Assembly (NCBI GenBank): GCA_900553255.1
Contig: USCI01000022.1
Span: 1-30,706, forward strand
Length of the DNA stretch: 30,706 nt
Direction of reading: 5' to 3'
Origin: an uncultured Oscillospiraceae bacterium
GTDB lineage: Bacteria > Bacillota > Clostridia > Oscillospirales > Acutalibacteraceae
In this document: positions 1-7,374 of the stretch, piece after piece
Numbering within the stretch: the stretch's first letter is position 1
Layout: each line of letters begins with the position of its first letter
Notes under the pieces: generated by a model
The model's database searches: none
Told to the model about the DNA's origin: nothing
The model's input: the letters and a program-made list of their open reading frames with translations, nothing else
Made by a program: the position numbers and the translations under genes

Positions 1-176
1 TGGATGTTTATTGTCTAGAGAAACCCCCCGGCTATGCCGGGGGTTCCGGAAAAGCTTTAGCGATCCATAGGAAAGAAAAACTCCTTTTGGTAAGATGAAA
101 GTGCGGCCTGACAACTGCACTGGAATACCAAAAGGAGGACATTCGGATGGCGAATGACAATACTTTGACACGATAA
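1..176 (+). mobile_element. IS200/IS605-type left-end remnant
   Basis: This looks like the left end of an IS200/IS605-family (Y1 transposase) element. A GC-rich hairpin lies at 22-45 (stem CCCCGGC/GCCGGGG), of the kind such elements carry near their ends. A second, long stem pairs 81-92 with 126-137 (CTCCTTTTGGTA against TACCAAAAGGAG), with a smaller inner stem AGTGC/GCACT. The right arm contains the AAAGGAG of the ribosome binding site for the following ATG at 147. Sequestering the tnpA ribosome binding site in a 5' stem is a known property of IS200. The transposase reading frame stops after nine codons, so only the end survives. The family call is from recognition of structure plus the nine residues; the element boundary to the left may lie outside the window. 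Confidence 0.62.
147..176 (+). pseudogene. tnpA N-terminal remnant (9 codons)
   Basis: The ATG at 147 follows an AAAGGAGG ribosome binding site at ideal spacing. It encodes MANDNTLTR and then meets TAA. IS200-type transposases commonly begin with M, A/G, N, D/N, N, S/T, L, followed by the HTKW segment and a long catalytic domain. Here the sequence leaves that pattern after residue 8, and none of the catalytic HUH or Tyr region follows. I infer a deletion breakpoint near base 170. It could alternatively be a real leader peptide, but the adjacent IS-like hairpins favour a remnant. Confidence 0.55.
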
Positions 177-223
177 CAGCGGCTTGGAGAATCTTCATCC
201 GGAGCAAAAAATCCGTCCAAATT

Positions 224-268
224 CGATATCCAATTTTCGCCTTTGCGCCGATGAAAAATTGGATATCG
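224..268. repeat. Inverted repeat 1, 14-bp arms, 17-nt spacer
   Basis: CGATATCCAATTTT at 224-237 is perfectly complementary to 255-268, leaving a spacer of exactly 17 bases. There is no U-tract, so it is not a typical intrinsic terminator. It could be a protein-binding or recombination site, or an RNA hairpin. The matching geometry of the next palindrome suggests a common function. Confidence 0.8.
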
Positions 269-320
269 TGATTTACCCTGTAAACCAGCTTGAAATCAGC
301 GTTTTTGCGTGTCTTTCCCC

Positions 321-363
321 TGCAAAATCTGCCCAAGTACATAACCCTATGGCAGATTTTGCA
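321..363. repeat. Inverted repeat 2, 13-bp arms, 17-nt spacer
   Basis: TGCAAAATCTGCC at 321-333 is perfectly complementary to 351-363, again with a 17-base spacer. The arm sequence is unrelated to inverted repeat 1, yet arm length and spacer length nearly coincide. No T-run follows on either strand that would make it a clear terminator. Confidence 0.8.
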
Positions 364-547
364 GAAAAAGTCACCTGCCGGATCCAGCCATAAGCATTTT
401 CCAAAGCCAAAAACAGGAGGATAACTTCTCCCCGGATAAATGTGGAAAGAAGATGCACGGCATATCCTTTATCTTCTGTGGTAATAGGCCAAGCCGACAT
501 CTTCATACAATGCCTGTGAAAGTACCCTGTCGGAAAGGAGGGCGTGC

Positions 548-757
548 ATGTACCAAAACCTCATACGGAACATTGTTATCCATGAACCGGACGGCGGGGA
601 CATTCACGCCCTGGCCGACAAGGTAAGCGAATTTCATGCGGAAATTATCGAGCGGAAGCTGAATCAATCCGGTTTGTCGGTGGAACAAAAGATTGCCGTC
701 GTCGACAAAATCCTTGATGACCTGAAATCACGGGAAGTCGATGGATTCATCAAATAA
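548..757 (+). CDS. Small protein of unknown function (69 aa)
   Basis: The ATG at 548 is preceded by AAAGGAGGG at a good distance, the best ribosome binding site in this part of the window. The 69-residue product is acidic-to-neutral and predicted helical, with no membrane segment and no cysteine cluster. I do not recognise its family with confidence. The first residues (LIRNIVIHEPD) faintly resemble the C-terminal segment of large serine recombinases, but the rest does not follow that pattern. Its 3' end overlaps the end of the convergent HTH gene by about 30 bases, and a hairpin at 769-797 could terminate its transcript. It probably belongs to the inserted element. Confidence 0.5.
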   Translation: MYQNLIRNIVIHEPDGGDIHALADKVSEFHAEIIERKLNQSGLSVEQKIAVVDKILDDLKSREVDGFIK

Positions 758-970
758 GTGCTTGACCTGCCGCCATATGGGATATGGCGGCTTCGTTTTG
801 CCCTGCTCCCATGAGCGAAGGGTGAAATGCTTTACACCGATTTCAGCGGCCAATTCCTCTTGGGTAAGGCCATGCTTTTTTCGATAGGCTTTGATTTTCG
901 CTCCCAAGTCATCATTCTGAAAGGTCAGAATAAATTCGACCGTTTTTTCTTCTGTGTCAGCACCCGGCAA
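728..970 (-). CDS. XRE-type helix-turn-helix regulator, possibly 5'-truncated
   Basis: The product carries a clear HTH_3/XRE domain: LGAKIKAYRKKHGLTQEELA followed by a recognition helix and the RSWEQGK signature, at about residues 22-60. The C-terminal tail (KPPYPIWRQVKHLF) is a tryptophan-containing extension. There is no ATG in the frame. TTG at 970 is the only usable start marked, and its upstream AAAAAGG lies directly against it, which is poor spacing. The frame stays open upstream through the junction with feoB at about 1000, so the native start may have been lost when the junction formed. It would act as a DNA-binding repressor or element regulator. Family assignment is secure; start and function are not. 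Confidence 0.62.
   Translation of the reverse strand: MPGADTEEKTVEFILTFQNDDLGAKIKAYRKKHGLTQEELAAEIGVKHFTLRSWEQGKTKPPYPIWRQVKHLFDESIDFP
769..797 (+). terminator. Hairpin downstream of the 69-aa ORF
   Basis: GCCGCCATAT at 769-778 pairs perfectly with 782-791 around a 3-base loop, followed by TTCGTTTTG. The tail fits a weak intrinsic terminator on the plus strand, 11 bases after the small ORF ends. It lies inside the coding sequence of the convergent HTH gene, so it may simply be a coding coincidence. Confidence 0.4.
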
Positions 971-2427
971 CCTTTTTGTTTCCCTTTGTGTGGTGGCGCA
1001 AAACGGCCGTTACACGGAACAAAAACATTGGTTATGGTCGCAATCAGCCGCTCCCGCGGTGAATCGATGATCCGGCATCCGACAACACCCGCAGCATTAC
1101 ATCCAAATCCCATGCACATGGTCAGCGCTTGTTTTCCACAGGCGCTGGCCTTTTTGAAATATTTATCCAGATTGAAGGCGATGCGCGGCAGATAGCCGAA
1201 ATCCTCCAGCAGGGTAAACAGCGGGAAAAAAATCGCCATCGGCGGCAGCATGACCGACACCACCCAGGCAAGCACCCGATAGACACCGAGAACCAATGCG
1301 CCGTGCAGCCATTCCGGTGCGCCGGCAGCGCGGAAGGCGTCCGACAGGCGGTCCTGCACCCAGAACAGGCCGTCCGCCAGCCACTGGGATGGGTAGTTTG
1401 CACCGGTGATGGTCAGCCAGAACACACCCAAAAGCAGCAGAAGCATCAGCGGTATTCCGGTGCGCTTGCTGGTCAGGATACGATCCAGCTTACGGTCCCG
1501 GTCGTTATAGCCCTCACGGCTGCTGACCACATGGCGGCAGATTTTTTCCGCGCGGGACATGATGGCCGACACCACCTCATCCTGCAGCTTTTCCGTATGT
1601 ATCCCATGATTCCACAGGCTCTGCCGCGCTTCCTCCAGGGCAGCAGCTACACTCTCCCGCCGCTGCAGAGGCGTGCCGAAAAAGGTTTCTATGGCATGAG
1701 AAATGCTTTTATCCCCAAGCAGCAGCTGGAGCGTGACCCATCGGCTGCGCAGGTCCCCGTCCACCACACGGCTGACCGCCGGTTCGGCGATCCGTACAGA
1801 CTCTTCGATGGCGTCGCTGTAGCGGATGCTGCGTCGGCAGGATGCCGAGGGAGACGTTACGCTTTTTTCCACAGCGTCCATCAGCTCGGCAAGGCCCTTT
1901 TCGCTGCGGGCGCTGGTTCCTACCACCGGCACCCCCAGCGCCGCCGACAGCCGGGGCAGGTCCACCCGCACCCCGCGCTTTTTGGCTTCGTCCATCAAAT
2001 TAACGCATACCACAACATTCGCGGTAATTTCCAGCGTCTGCAGCACCAGATTCAGGTTGCGTTCCAAGCAGGTGGCGTCACATACCACCACCACCGCATC
2101 CGGGGCGCGGCCATCCTGTCCGAAGCAGATAAAGTCCCGCGCCACCTCTTCCTCCGCCGAATGTGCCATAAGCGAATAGGTACCAGGTATATCGACGAGC
2201 AGGTATTCCCTGCCGTTATGTGTACAGCGCCCCTGCGCACTGCTTACTGTTTTTCCCGGCCAGTTGCCGGTGTGCTGATTCATTCCGGTCAGCGCGTTAA
2301 ACACTGTGCTCTTGCCCACGTTGGGATTTCCGGCAAGCGCAACCACTTTACAATTCGGTTTCAACTGACGCAGCGAAAGCCCGGCATCCACCGCACCCCG
2401 CCCGGTCGAGCTAGCTGTCAGCCCCAC
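925..2427 (-). pseudogene. feoB: Ferrous iron transporter FeoB, 3'-truncated by an insertion
   Basis: FeoB couples an N-terminal G domain to a membrane channel that imports Fe2+. Here the G domain is intact: G1 GNPNVGKST at residues 33-41, G3 DIPG at 79-82, G4 NLMD at 143-146 and SARSEKG near 172. A hydrophobic segment follows at about 328-350, and then the first Gate region with the conserved MGFGCNAAGV and VPCNGRF. Homology stops at residue 476 (base 1000); 24 unrelated residues follow before the stop. Complete FeoB proteins are normally well over 600 residues, so the second Gate and the C-terminal membrane helices are missing. GTG at 2427 is chosen because AGGGGG lies just upstream and it overlaps the end of feoA by 10 bases. 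The protein is probably non-functional for transport unless the 3' part is restored by excision. Confidence 0.88.
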
Positions 2428-2711
2428 GACACCGCCCCCTGTTCATGCACAGCCTCCGTACACCGTGCTATCCGTGGTGTGACCAGAATCCGTTCGGCGT
2501 CTTCGCTGCGGATGGCGATCACCGCACCGCGAATGAGATACGCCACCGGATCGCCGGCCGGGCTTTTCTGCAGACAGGTCACCTTTGTGCCGGCAACCAG
2601 GCCGATATCCAAAAGCCGGCGGCGCATGCTGTCGGTCGCCAGCAGTGTTTCCACAGTCGCCTGCTGTCCTTCCCGTATGGCGGACAGCGGGCAGTACGAT
2701 TCGTTTTCCAA
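2418..2711 (-). CDS. feoA: Ferrous iron transport protein FeoA
   Basis: This is a small cytoplasmic SH3-like protein that assists FeoB in Fe2+ uptake. The 97 residues show the FeoA pattern: a leading PLSAIREGQQATV, then RRRLLDIGLVAGTKVTCLQKSPAGDPV, and the terminal strand IAIRSEDAERILV. TTG at 2711 is taken as the start because GAGGAGG lies 7 bases upstream and no better ATG exists in the frame. It overlaps feoB by 10 bases, a typical translationally coupled feoAB arrangement. The pair is separated from the hydrogenase operon by a terminator, so it is a separate transcript, although iron supply is functionally relevant to the Fe-S-rich hydrogenases next door. Confidence 0.9.
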   Translation of the reverse strand: MENESYCPLSAIREGQQATVETLLATDSMRRRLLDIGLVAGTKVTCLQKSPAGDPVAYLIRGAVIAIRSEDAERILVTPRIARCTEAVHEQGAVSWG

Positions 2712-2846
2712 GGCAGGTCCTCCTCACTGTATCGCATCGCTTTTTGAGCAGGCAAAGAGCTTTTGTCATCTCTAGTTCTTCCCTGCTGCCAGTTTATGCG
2801 GTTTTCCTGTGGGGAGTGAATCCTGTCCGGGAAGCAGCACGCAAGC

Positions 2847-2892
2847 AAAAACCGGGGCTGCGGACGATGGATGCGTCCGCAACCCCGGTTTT
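2847..2892 (-). terminator. Terminator of the hydrogenase operon
   Basis: A long GC-rich stem (AAAACCGGGG, then GCGGACG, loop, CGTCCGC, CCCCGGTTTT) has only a small internal mismatch. Read on the minus strand it ends in a T-run (TTTTTGC). It sits about 30 bases after the stop of the group B-like hydrogenase gene and separates that operon from feoA. Confidence 0.85.
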
Positions 2893-2923
2893 CCTCTGCC
2901 GTTGTCGTAGCCGAAAAATCGGT

Positions 2924-4423
2924 TCACCGGCGGCTGACATCCGCCGCGCCGGTCCCCTTTTCTTCGCAGTTTTCAATGATATTCTCGGCACCACCGAGCC
3001 GGCCCGCAAAAATCTTCTGCGATTTCTGCAGTTCGTTCAAGTTCGCCGGGCCGCCCATACAGCCGCCGGTACAGAACATGCCTTCAATGAAATCGGCCGG
3101 CTGTTTACCCGCCTTGAGCAGCAGCAGCGCCTTGCGGCATTCCTCCGCCCCGTCACAGCGCAGGGTCTGGATCCGCGACGGATCCTCGCCCTTTTCTTCC
3201 AGGACATGGCACACGGCATTGGTTACGCCCCCCGACAAAGCAAATCCCTTGCCATATCGGGTCGCATCCTCCTTGCTCACCTCGTCCTCGCCGACCTCCA
3301 CGCCTTTGGCACACATCATGGCATACAGCTCTTCAAAGGTCAGAGCGTAATCCAGTTCATGGATATACTGCGCCATCACCTCGTTCTTTTTGGCAATGCA
3401 CGGCCCGATGAACACGATGACCGCATCCGGATGGGTCAGCCGCACATAGCGCTCCGCCGCAATCATCGGCGACACCGTTGTGGATACGTTTTCCATCAGC
3501 TGCGGGAAATGCTTGCGCACCATGTTGACAAAGGCCGGGCAGCACGAGGAGGTCATTTTCTTTCCTGCCGCCTTGTTTTCGAGCAGCTCCTCCGCCTCAT
3601 GGTAGGCGACCATATCCGCGCCGAGTGCCACCTCAAACACCTCGTCAAAGCCCAGCCGGCGCACCGCGTTTTTAATCTGCGGCAGCGTATCCTGGCCGAA
3701 CTGCCCCTCAATGGCCGGCGCCAGCAGGGCGATGACCTCCCGCTTTTCATCCAGCAGCGCGTCAATCACGCTGGTCATCATCGACATATCGGAGATCGCG
3801 CCGAACGGGCACCCCGCTACACAGGCGCCGCAGTTGACACATTTCGCCGGATCAATGGTCGCTACATCGTTTTCGTCCATACTGATCGCCTTGACCGGGC
3901 AGCTCTTTTTGCACGGACGCTCAATTTCCACAATCGCATTATACGGGCAAGCCGCCACGCACTTGCCGCATTTACGACATTTGGTCTGATCGATCACGGC
4001 GCCGTGCGGCGTCGTGCTGATCGCGCCGAACGGACAGGCCTTCGCGCACTTCTTGGCCAGGCAGCTCTGGCAGTTCGGCGTTACGGTGATTTTGCTGATC
4101 GGGCAACCCTCGCAGGCGCACGGGATCACATGCACCACCTGAGAGGGATCCGCATCGGTATACAGCACATCCACCGGCAGCTTGCCCATGGCCATGCGCA
4201 CCCGCTGGCGCACGATCTCCCTTTCCCGGTAAACACAGCAGCGGAACTGCGGGCGGATCCCTTTGATGATATCGTAGGGGATCTTCTCGTATTCCTCATA
4301 CAATTTGCCGGCAAAGGCGTACGCCGCCGTGGCGGTCAGCACCTCATGCTTGATCTGTACAATATCGGTAATTTCCTGCATCGATCTGGCCATTCCTTTC
4401 TTGCCTGTGAGCGGTTCGGTCAA
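2924..4423 (-). CDS. [FeFe] hydrogenase, group B-like
   Basis: This is an iron-only hydrogenase catalysing H2/H+ interconversion, probably with ferredoxin, in the cytoplasm. An N-terminal helical region with a CACEGC segment (102-107) is followed by multiple ferredoxin-type cysteine motifs between about 118 and 206 (for example CxxCGKCxxxCP and CxxCGACxxxCP). The H-cluster domain shows TSSCCPA at 291-297, GPCIAKKNE at 340-348 and FCTGGCMGGP at 450-459. The second motif has Gly where group A enzymes have Met (MPC), as known for group B. It is the last gene of the operon. The TTG at 4423 overlaps the stop of the phosphatase gene; ATG at 4393 or 4381 are alternative starts, none with an ideal ribosome binding site. 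The physiological direction of catalysis is not known for this group. Confidence 0.9.
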   Translation of the reverse strand: MTEPLTGKKGMARSMQEITDIVQIKHEVLTATAAYAFAGKLYEEYEKIPYDIIKGIRPQFRCCVYREREIVRQRVRMAMGKLPVDVLYTDADPSQVVHVIPCACEGCPISKITVTPNCQSCLAKKCAKACPFGAISTTPHGAVIDQTKCRKCGKCVAACPYNAIVEIERPCKKSCPVKAISMDENDVATIDPAKCVNCGACVAGCPFGAISDMSMMTSVIDALLDEKREVIALLAPAIEGQFGQDTLPQIKNAVRRLGFDEVFEVALGADMVAYHEAEELLENKAAGKKMTSSCCPAFVNMVRKHFPQLMENVSTTVSPMIAAERYVRLTHPDAVIVFIGPCIAKKNEVMAQYIHELDYALTFEELYAMMCAKGVEVGEDEVSKEDATRYGKGFALSGGVTNAVCHVLEEKGEDPSRIQTLRCDGAEECRKALLLLKAGKQPADFIEGMFCTGGCMGGPANLNELQKSQKIFAGRLGGAENIIENCEEKGTGAADVSRR

Positions 4424-5595
4424 TAGTAACGGATTTTGACCACCTTGCCGGTTTCCTGCAGCGCCTTCGCCAGCTCTTCAAGCAGGCGGATTTTGATGCT
4501 CAGGTCAACCGGCAGGTTGGGGTTCTGGTGTGCCGGGTTGATCGCCCGACCGATAAACATATATACGTGCGTACTGTTTTCGAGGAGCATTTTCGCGATC
4601 ATCGACGCGCCGTTTTTCTCCTCAAGCAGGCGGATGGTCTGCTCGTCCGCCGGATTGGCGATCACCTGGCGCACCACATGCACCGCTTCCCGCAGGGTCA
4701 GCACCCCTTCGGTGGCAAGGTCTATCCCTTTAATGTGGGCAATCGGCGGGAGATCCCCTTCATAGGACAGGTCGGTGGTGACCTCCCGGCCAAGCACCCG
4801 CGCCACCAGATTTGCACTGCTGCCGCCGCAGACCATTTTCAGTCCCTCCGGCGCCATAAAATCCGCAACCGCGCGTTCGTCGTCCTCTTTATGCTGCGGC
4901 GGCCCGGCAAAAATGCTGACAATCTGCTGCGGGATGGCTTTGACGGTAGCTACCGTGGTGTCGTCCCCCGGCTTACCCATATACAAGTCATTGCACGCGT
5001 CGCTGAGTGCGGCGGTGATGCGCGCGCTGGTGTTTTTGGGATCCCAGTTATCCTGCATGAAATCGCAGACGCTTTCCCAGTCCCAGCCGAGATTCATCAC
5101 CGCACCGATCCCGGCATAAATCACCCCGTCACTCATCATGGTCAGCGTATCCCCGCACTCCATGTCAAAGACCGCTTCCAGGATGGTTTTGCCCCCCACC
5201 TGTCGTGTGGTATACTGGATCGGGTACACCACACCGTCATGCATATAGATGCAGTTGGGGCAGTCAAATTCGGTCAGATACGCCTTGCCGTCATTGGTGA
5301 GCTTGAGAATCGCAAAGGTGGAATAGGCCATGTGCCGCACCTTGCACACCGGCAGGGTGTGAATGATGGTGTCCACCGTATCCTCGAGCGAGGCGCCGGA
5401 GCGCATCATGGTGGCGATGATTTTTGAGGTCAGGGTCGCGAGAATGTTGGCCTTGACGCCGCTGCCCAGCCCGTCCGACAAAACCAGGATCACCCCGTCG
5501 TCGGTGCGGACCACCTCCACTTTATCCCCGCAAAGCTCTTCGTTTTTCTTATTCAGGCTCTTCGAGCTGACATCAAAGTACAGTTTTTCGCTCAT
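4420..5595 (-). CDS. SpoIIE-family PP2C-type serine/threonine phosphatase
   Basis: This is a 391-residue soluble protein whose first half matches the SpoIIE/PP2C phosphatase fold. The metal-binding pattern includes LSDGLGSG near residue 40, MSDGVIYAG near 150 and DDTTVATV near 205. The C-terminal half (from about residue 215) is an additional conserved domain that I cannot name. The ATG at 5595 is preferred over GTG 5616 because AAAGGCGGG lies just upstream of it. The gene sits between the sensory-type hydrogenase (17-base gap) and the group B-like hydrogenase (overlap), so it is co-transcribed. In known cases such phosphatases dephosphorylate protein Ser/Thr; the natural inference is an output arm for the hydrogen sensor. 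The substrate is unknown, and no partner kinase is visible in the window. Confidence 0.88.
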   Translation of the reverse strand: MSEKLYFDVSSKSLNKKNEELCGDKVEVVRTDDGVILVLSDGLGSGVKANILATLTSKIIATMMRSGASLEDTVDTIIHTLPVCKVRHMAYSTFAILKLTNDGKAYLTEFDCPNCIYMHDGVVYPIQYTTRQVGGKTILEAVFDMECGDTLTMMSDGVIYAGIGAVMNLGWDWESVCDFMQDNWDPKNTSARITAALSDACNDLYMGKPGDDTTVATVKAIPQQIVSIFAGPPQHKEDDERAVADFMAPEGLKMVCGGSSANLVARVLGREVTTDLSYEGDLPPIAHIKGIDLATEGVLTLREAVHVVRQVIANPADEQTIRLLEEKNGASMIAKMLLENSTHVYMFIGRAINPAHQNPNLPVDLSIKIRLLEELAKALQETGKVVKIRYY

Positions 5596-5612
5596 CCGAC
5601 AGCCCGCCTTTC

Positions 5613-7340
5613 TCACTCGGAAGGATTATCTTCATTCATAATCTGCGCTTTGAGGGTGTTGAGCGTCACCTTGGTTTCGGCGGTCGTTTCGCCGAGCAGG
5701 CTGGCGATCTCCTGCGCAACGGTCATCTGCTTTTCGATGACCTTCTGCGCCATTTCCGCCGACTGCAGACGTGCCTGCCGCACCGCTTCCTTGCGCTTTT
5801 CCTCCTCGGTGATATCCTTGATGATCCCCACGACGATGTCCTGGCTCTCGACGTACATCAGCGTCTGCAGCGCAACCATGTCCAGCTGGGCAAGACGCAC
5901 CTTTTTCTCCACGATGTTGCGCCGGGTGACCATCACCTCCTGAAAGTCGGAGGGGTCCATAAATTCAAACAGATCCGCTTTGAGCGCCTGCTGGCGCGAT
6001 ACCCCGAAACGCTTGAGCGCGGCGAGGTTGATTTCGATAATTCGCATATCACGATCCACCGCGAGGATCAGGTTCGGCGTGATGCTGAGGGTCACACTGC
6101 TCAGCGACTGCGAAAGATCGTTGATATACGGCAGGCACATGTACAGCTCCGCTTTTCCCTGATACACCGCAATCGCCTTATCGCGGCAGGTGGGATAGCC
6201 GCAGGAACCGCAGTTAAGCTCCTTATCCGGCGTCGGCTTGCCGATTTCGGTCAGGATATGGCGGATGGTCGCTTCATCCGGGATATCCTGGCGCTGTTCT
6301 TCGGAAACGAATTCCCAGTCCAGCGCAGGCACCTGCGGCGCCGACGCGGCCGGGCCGGCGGTCTGCGCGTAGGTTTCCACCTCGATGCGGCCGCGGTAGG
6401 CGGCGCGCTTGTCCTGGCTGATCAGCGGCCCGTTGACACAGCCGCCCTCGCAGGCGTTAAGCTCGACAAACAGTTTTCCGCAGTTCCCGTGCCGCAGCTC
6501 CTCCAAAAAGGTCTGCACGTTCTGTACGCCGCATACGCTCATAAACCGATAGCCGTTATAGGTACCGTCGGCGGATTTCTCCATCCCCTGGCTCAGCTTG
6601 CCGACATCGCGCACGATCCCCTCCGGCACCGGATAAATACGGGAAAACGGCGACTCAGCCGTCATCGGCACGGCCGCAGCCTCCCCGTCCTCTTGGGCGG
6701 CCATCAGCTTATCCAGCTGGCGGAAGGACAGCACCGCATCCGCCGATTCCGGATGGTCGTGAATCTCCTTGATCTTGGACAGGCACGGGCCGATAAAGAC
6801 CACCTTGGTGTCCTGCCCGTCGCGCTGCTTGATCATGCGGCCGTGTGCCAGCACAGGCGACACCACCGGCGCCATCATCGGGATCAGGTCCGGGTAATAC
6901 TTGGTAATCAGGGAATTTACGGTCGGACAGCAGGTGGTGAGGATCACCGGCATTTCCCCGGCATCCATCAGTTCCTTATAAGCGGCGCTGACTTCATGCG
7001 CGCCGATGGCCGTTTCCTCGACGGCATCAAACCCCATCCGGTAAAGCGAGGACACCACCTTATCGCGGGCATCCCGGCCATAAACACCGATGTAAGAGGG
7101 TGCCAGGCTGGCCACCACCCGTACCCCGGGATCGCTGAGCATTTCCAGCACTGCCGTCGGGTCGTTGACCACCGTTTTCGCCTGCTGCGGGCAGATGTTG
7201 ATGCAGTGCCCGCACAGGATACACTGATCCTCGATGACCTCCACACGGTCATCAATATACCGGATGGACTTGACATCACAGTATTTCAGGCATTTATAGC
7301 AATTCTTGCAGTTTGCCTTTTTGACACTTATGTAAGCCAT
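5613..7340 (-). CDS. hydS: PAS-containing sensory-type [FeFe] hydrogenase (HydS-like, group C)
   Basis: A 575-residue modular protein. Residues 11-21 and 40-50 form two CxxCxxCxxxC ferredoxin motifs. The H-cluster domain has TTCCPT at 135-140, GPCLSK at 185-190 and NACEGGCVNGP at 296-305. A further Fe-S motif, CGSCGYPTC with a distant Cys (377, 380, 385, 402), follows. A PAS domain covers about 412-520 and a helical, probably coiled-coil tail ends the protein. This order (ferredoxin, H-cluster, FeS, PAS) is the group C layout, thought to sense H2 rather than turn it over in bulk. ATG 7340 has AAAGGAG upstream. There is no kinase or cyclase output domain, so the signal may pass to the phosphatase encoded next. 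Sensor function is inferred from architecture and context. Confidence 0.9.
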   Translation of the reverse strand: MAYISVKKANCKNCYKCLKYCDVKSIRYIDDRVEVIEDQCILCGHCINICPQQAKTVVNDPTAVLEMLSDPGVRVVASLAPSYIGVYGRDARDKVVSSLYRMGFDAVEETAIGAHEVSAAYKELMDAGEMPVILTTCCPTVNSLITKYYPDLIPMMAPVVSPVLAHGRMIKQRDGQDTKVVFIGPCLSKIKEIHDHPESADAVLSFRQLDKLMAAQEDGEAAAVPMTAESPFSRIYPVPEGIVRDVGKLSQGMEKSADGTYNGYRFMSVCGVQNVQTFLEELRHGNCGKLFVELNACEGGCVNGPLISQDKRAAYRGRIEVETYAQTAGPAASAPQVPALDWEFVSEEQRQDIPDEATIRHILTEIGKPTPDKELNCGSCGYPTCRDKAIAVYQGKAELYMCLPYINDLSQSLSSVTLSITPNLILAVDRDMRIIEINLAALKRFGVSRQQALKADLFEFMDPSDFQEVMVTRRNIVEKKVRLAQLDMVALQTLMYVESQDIVVGIIKDITEEEKRKEAVRQARLQSAEMAQKVIEKQMTVAQEIASLLGETTAETKVTLNTLKAQIMNEDNPSE

Positions 7341-7374
7341 GCGGCCCCTACTCCTTTCCGCTCCCGGTACGCCG

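Larger units (their letters stand above)
177..547. other. AT-rich non-coding stretch with two palindromes
   Basis: No convincing gene is present between the transposase remnant and the ATG at 548. The short open frames here lack ribosome binding sites or recognisable composition. The stretch does hold two separate near-perfect inverted repeats (224-268 and 321-363) and a weak AGGAGG at about 416, followed by a possible 14-codon frame from 437 that ends quickly. Base composition is clearly more AT-rich than the chromosomal genes to the right. I read it as part of an inserted element. Confidence 0.5.

Noticed and set aside
1129..2775. A 548-codon open frame on the plus strand
   Set aside because: It is antisense to feoA and feoB and carries no recognisable domain.
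2585..4426. A 613-codon open frame on the plus strand
   Set aside because: It is antisense to the group B-like hydrogenase, whose cysteine motifs are unambiguous, and runs through a terminator.
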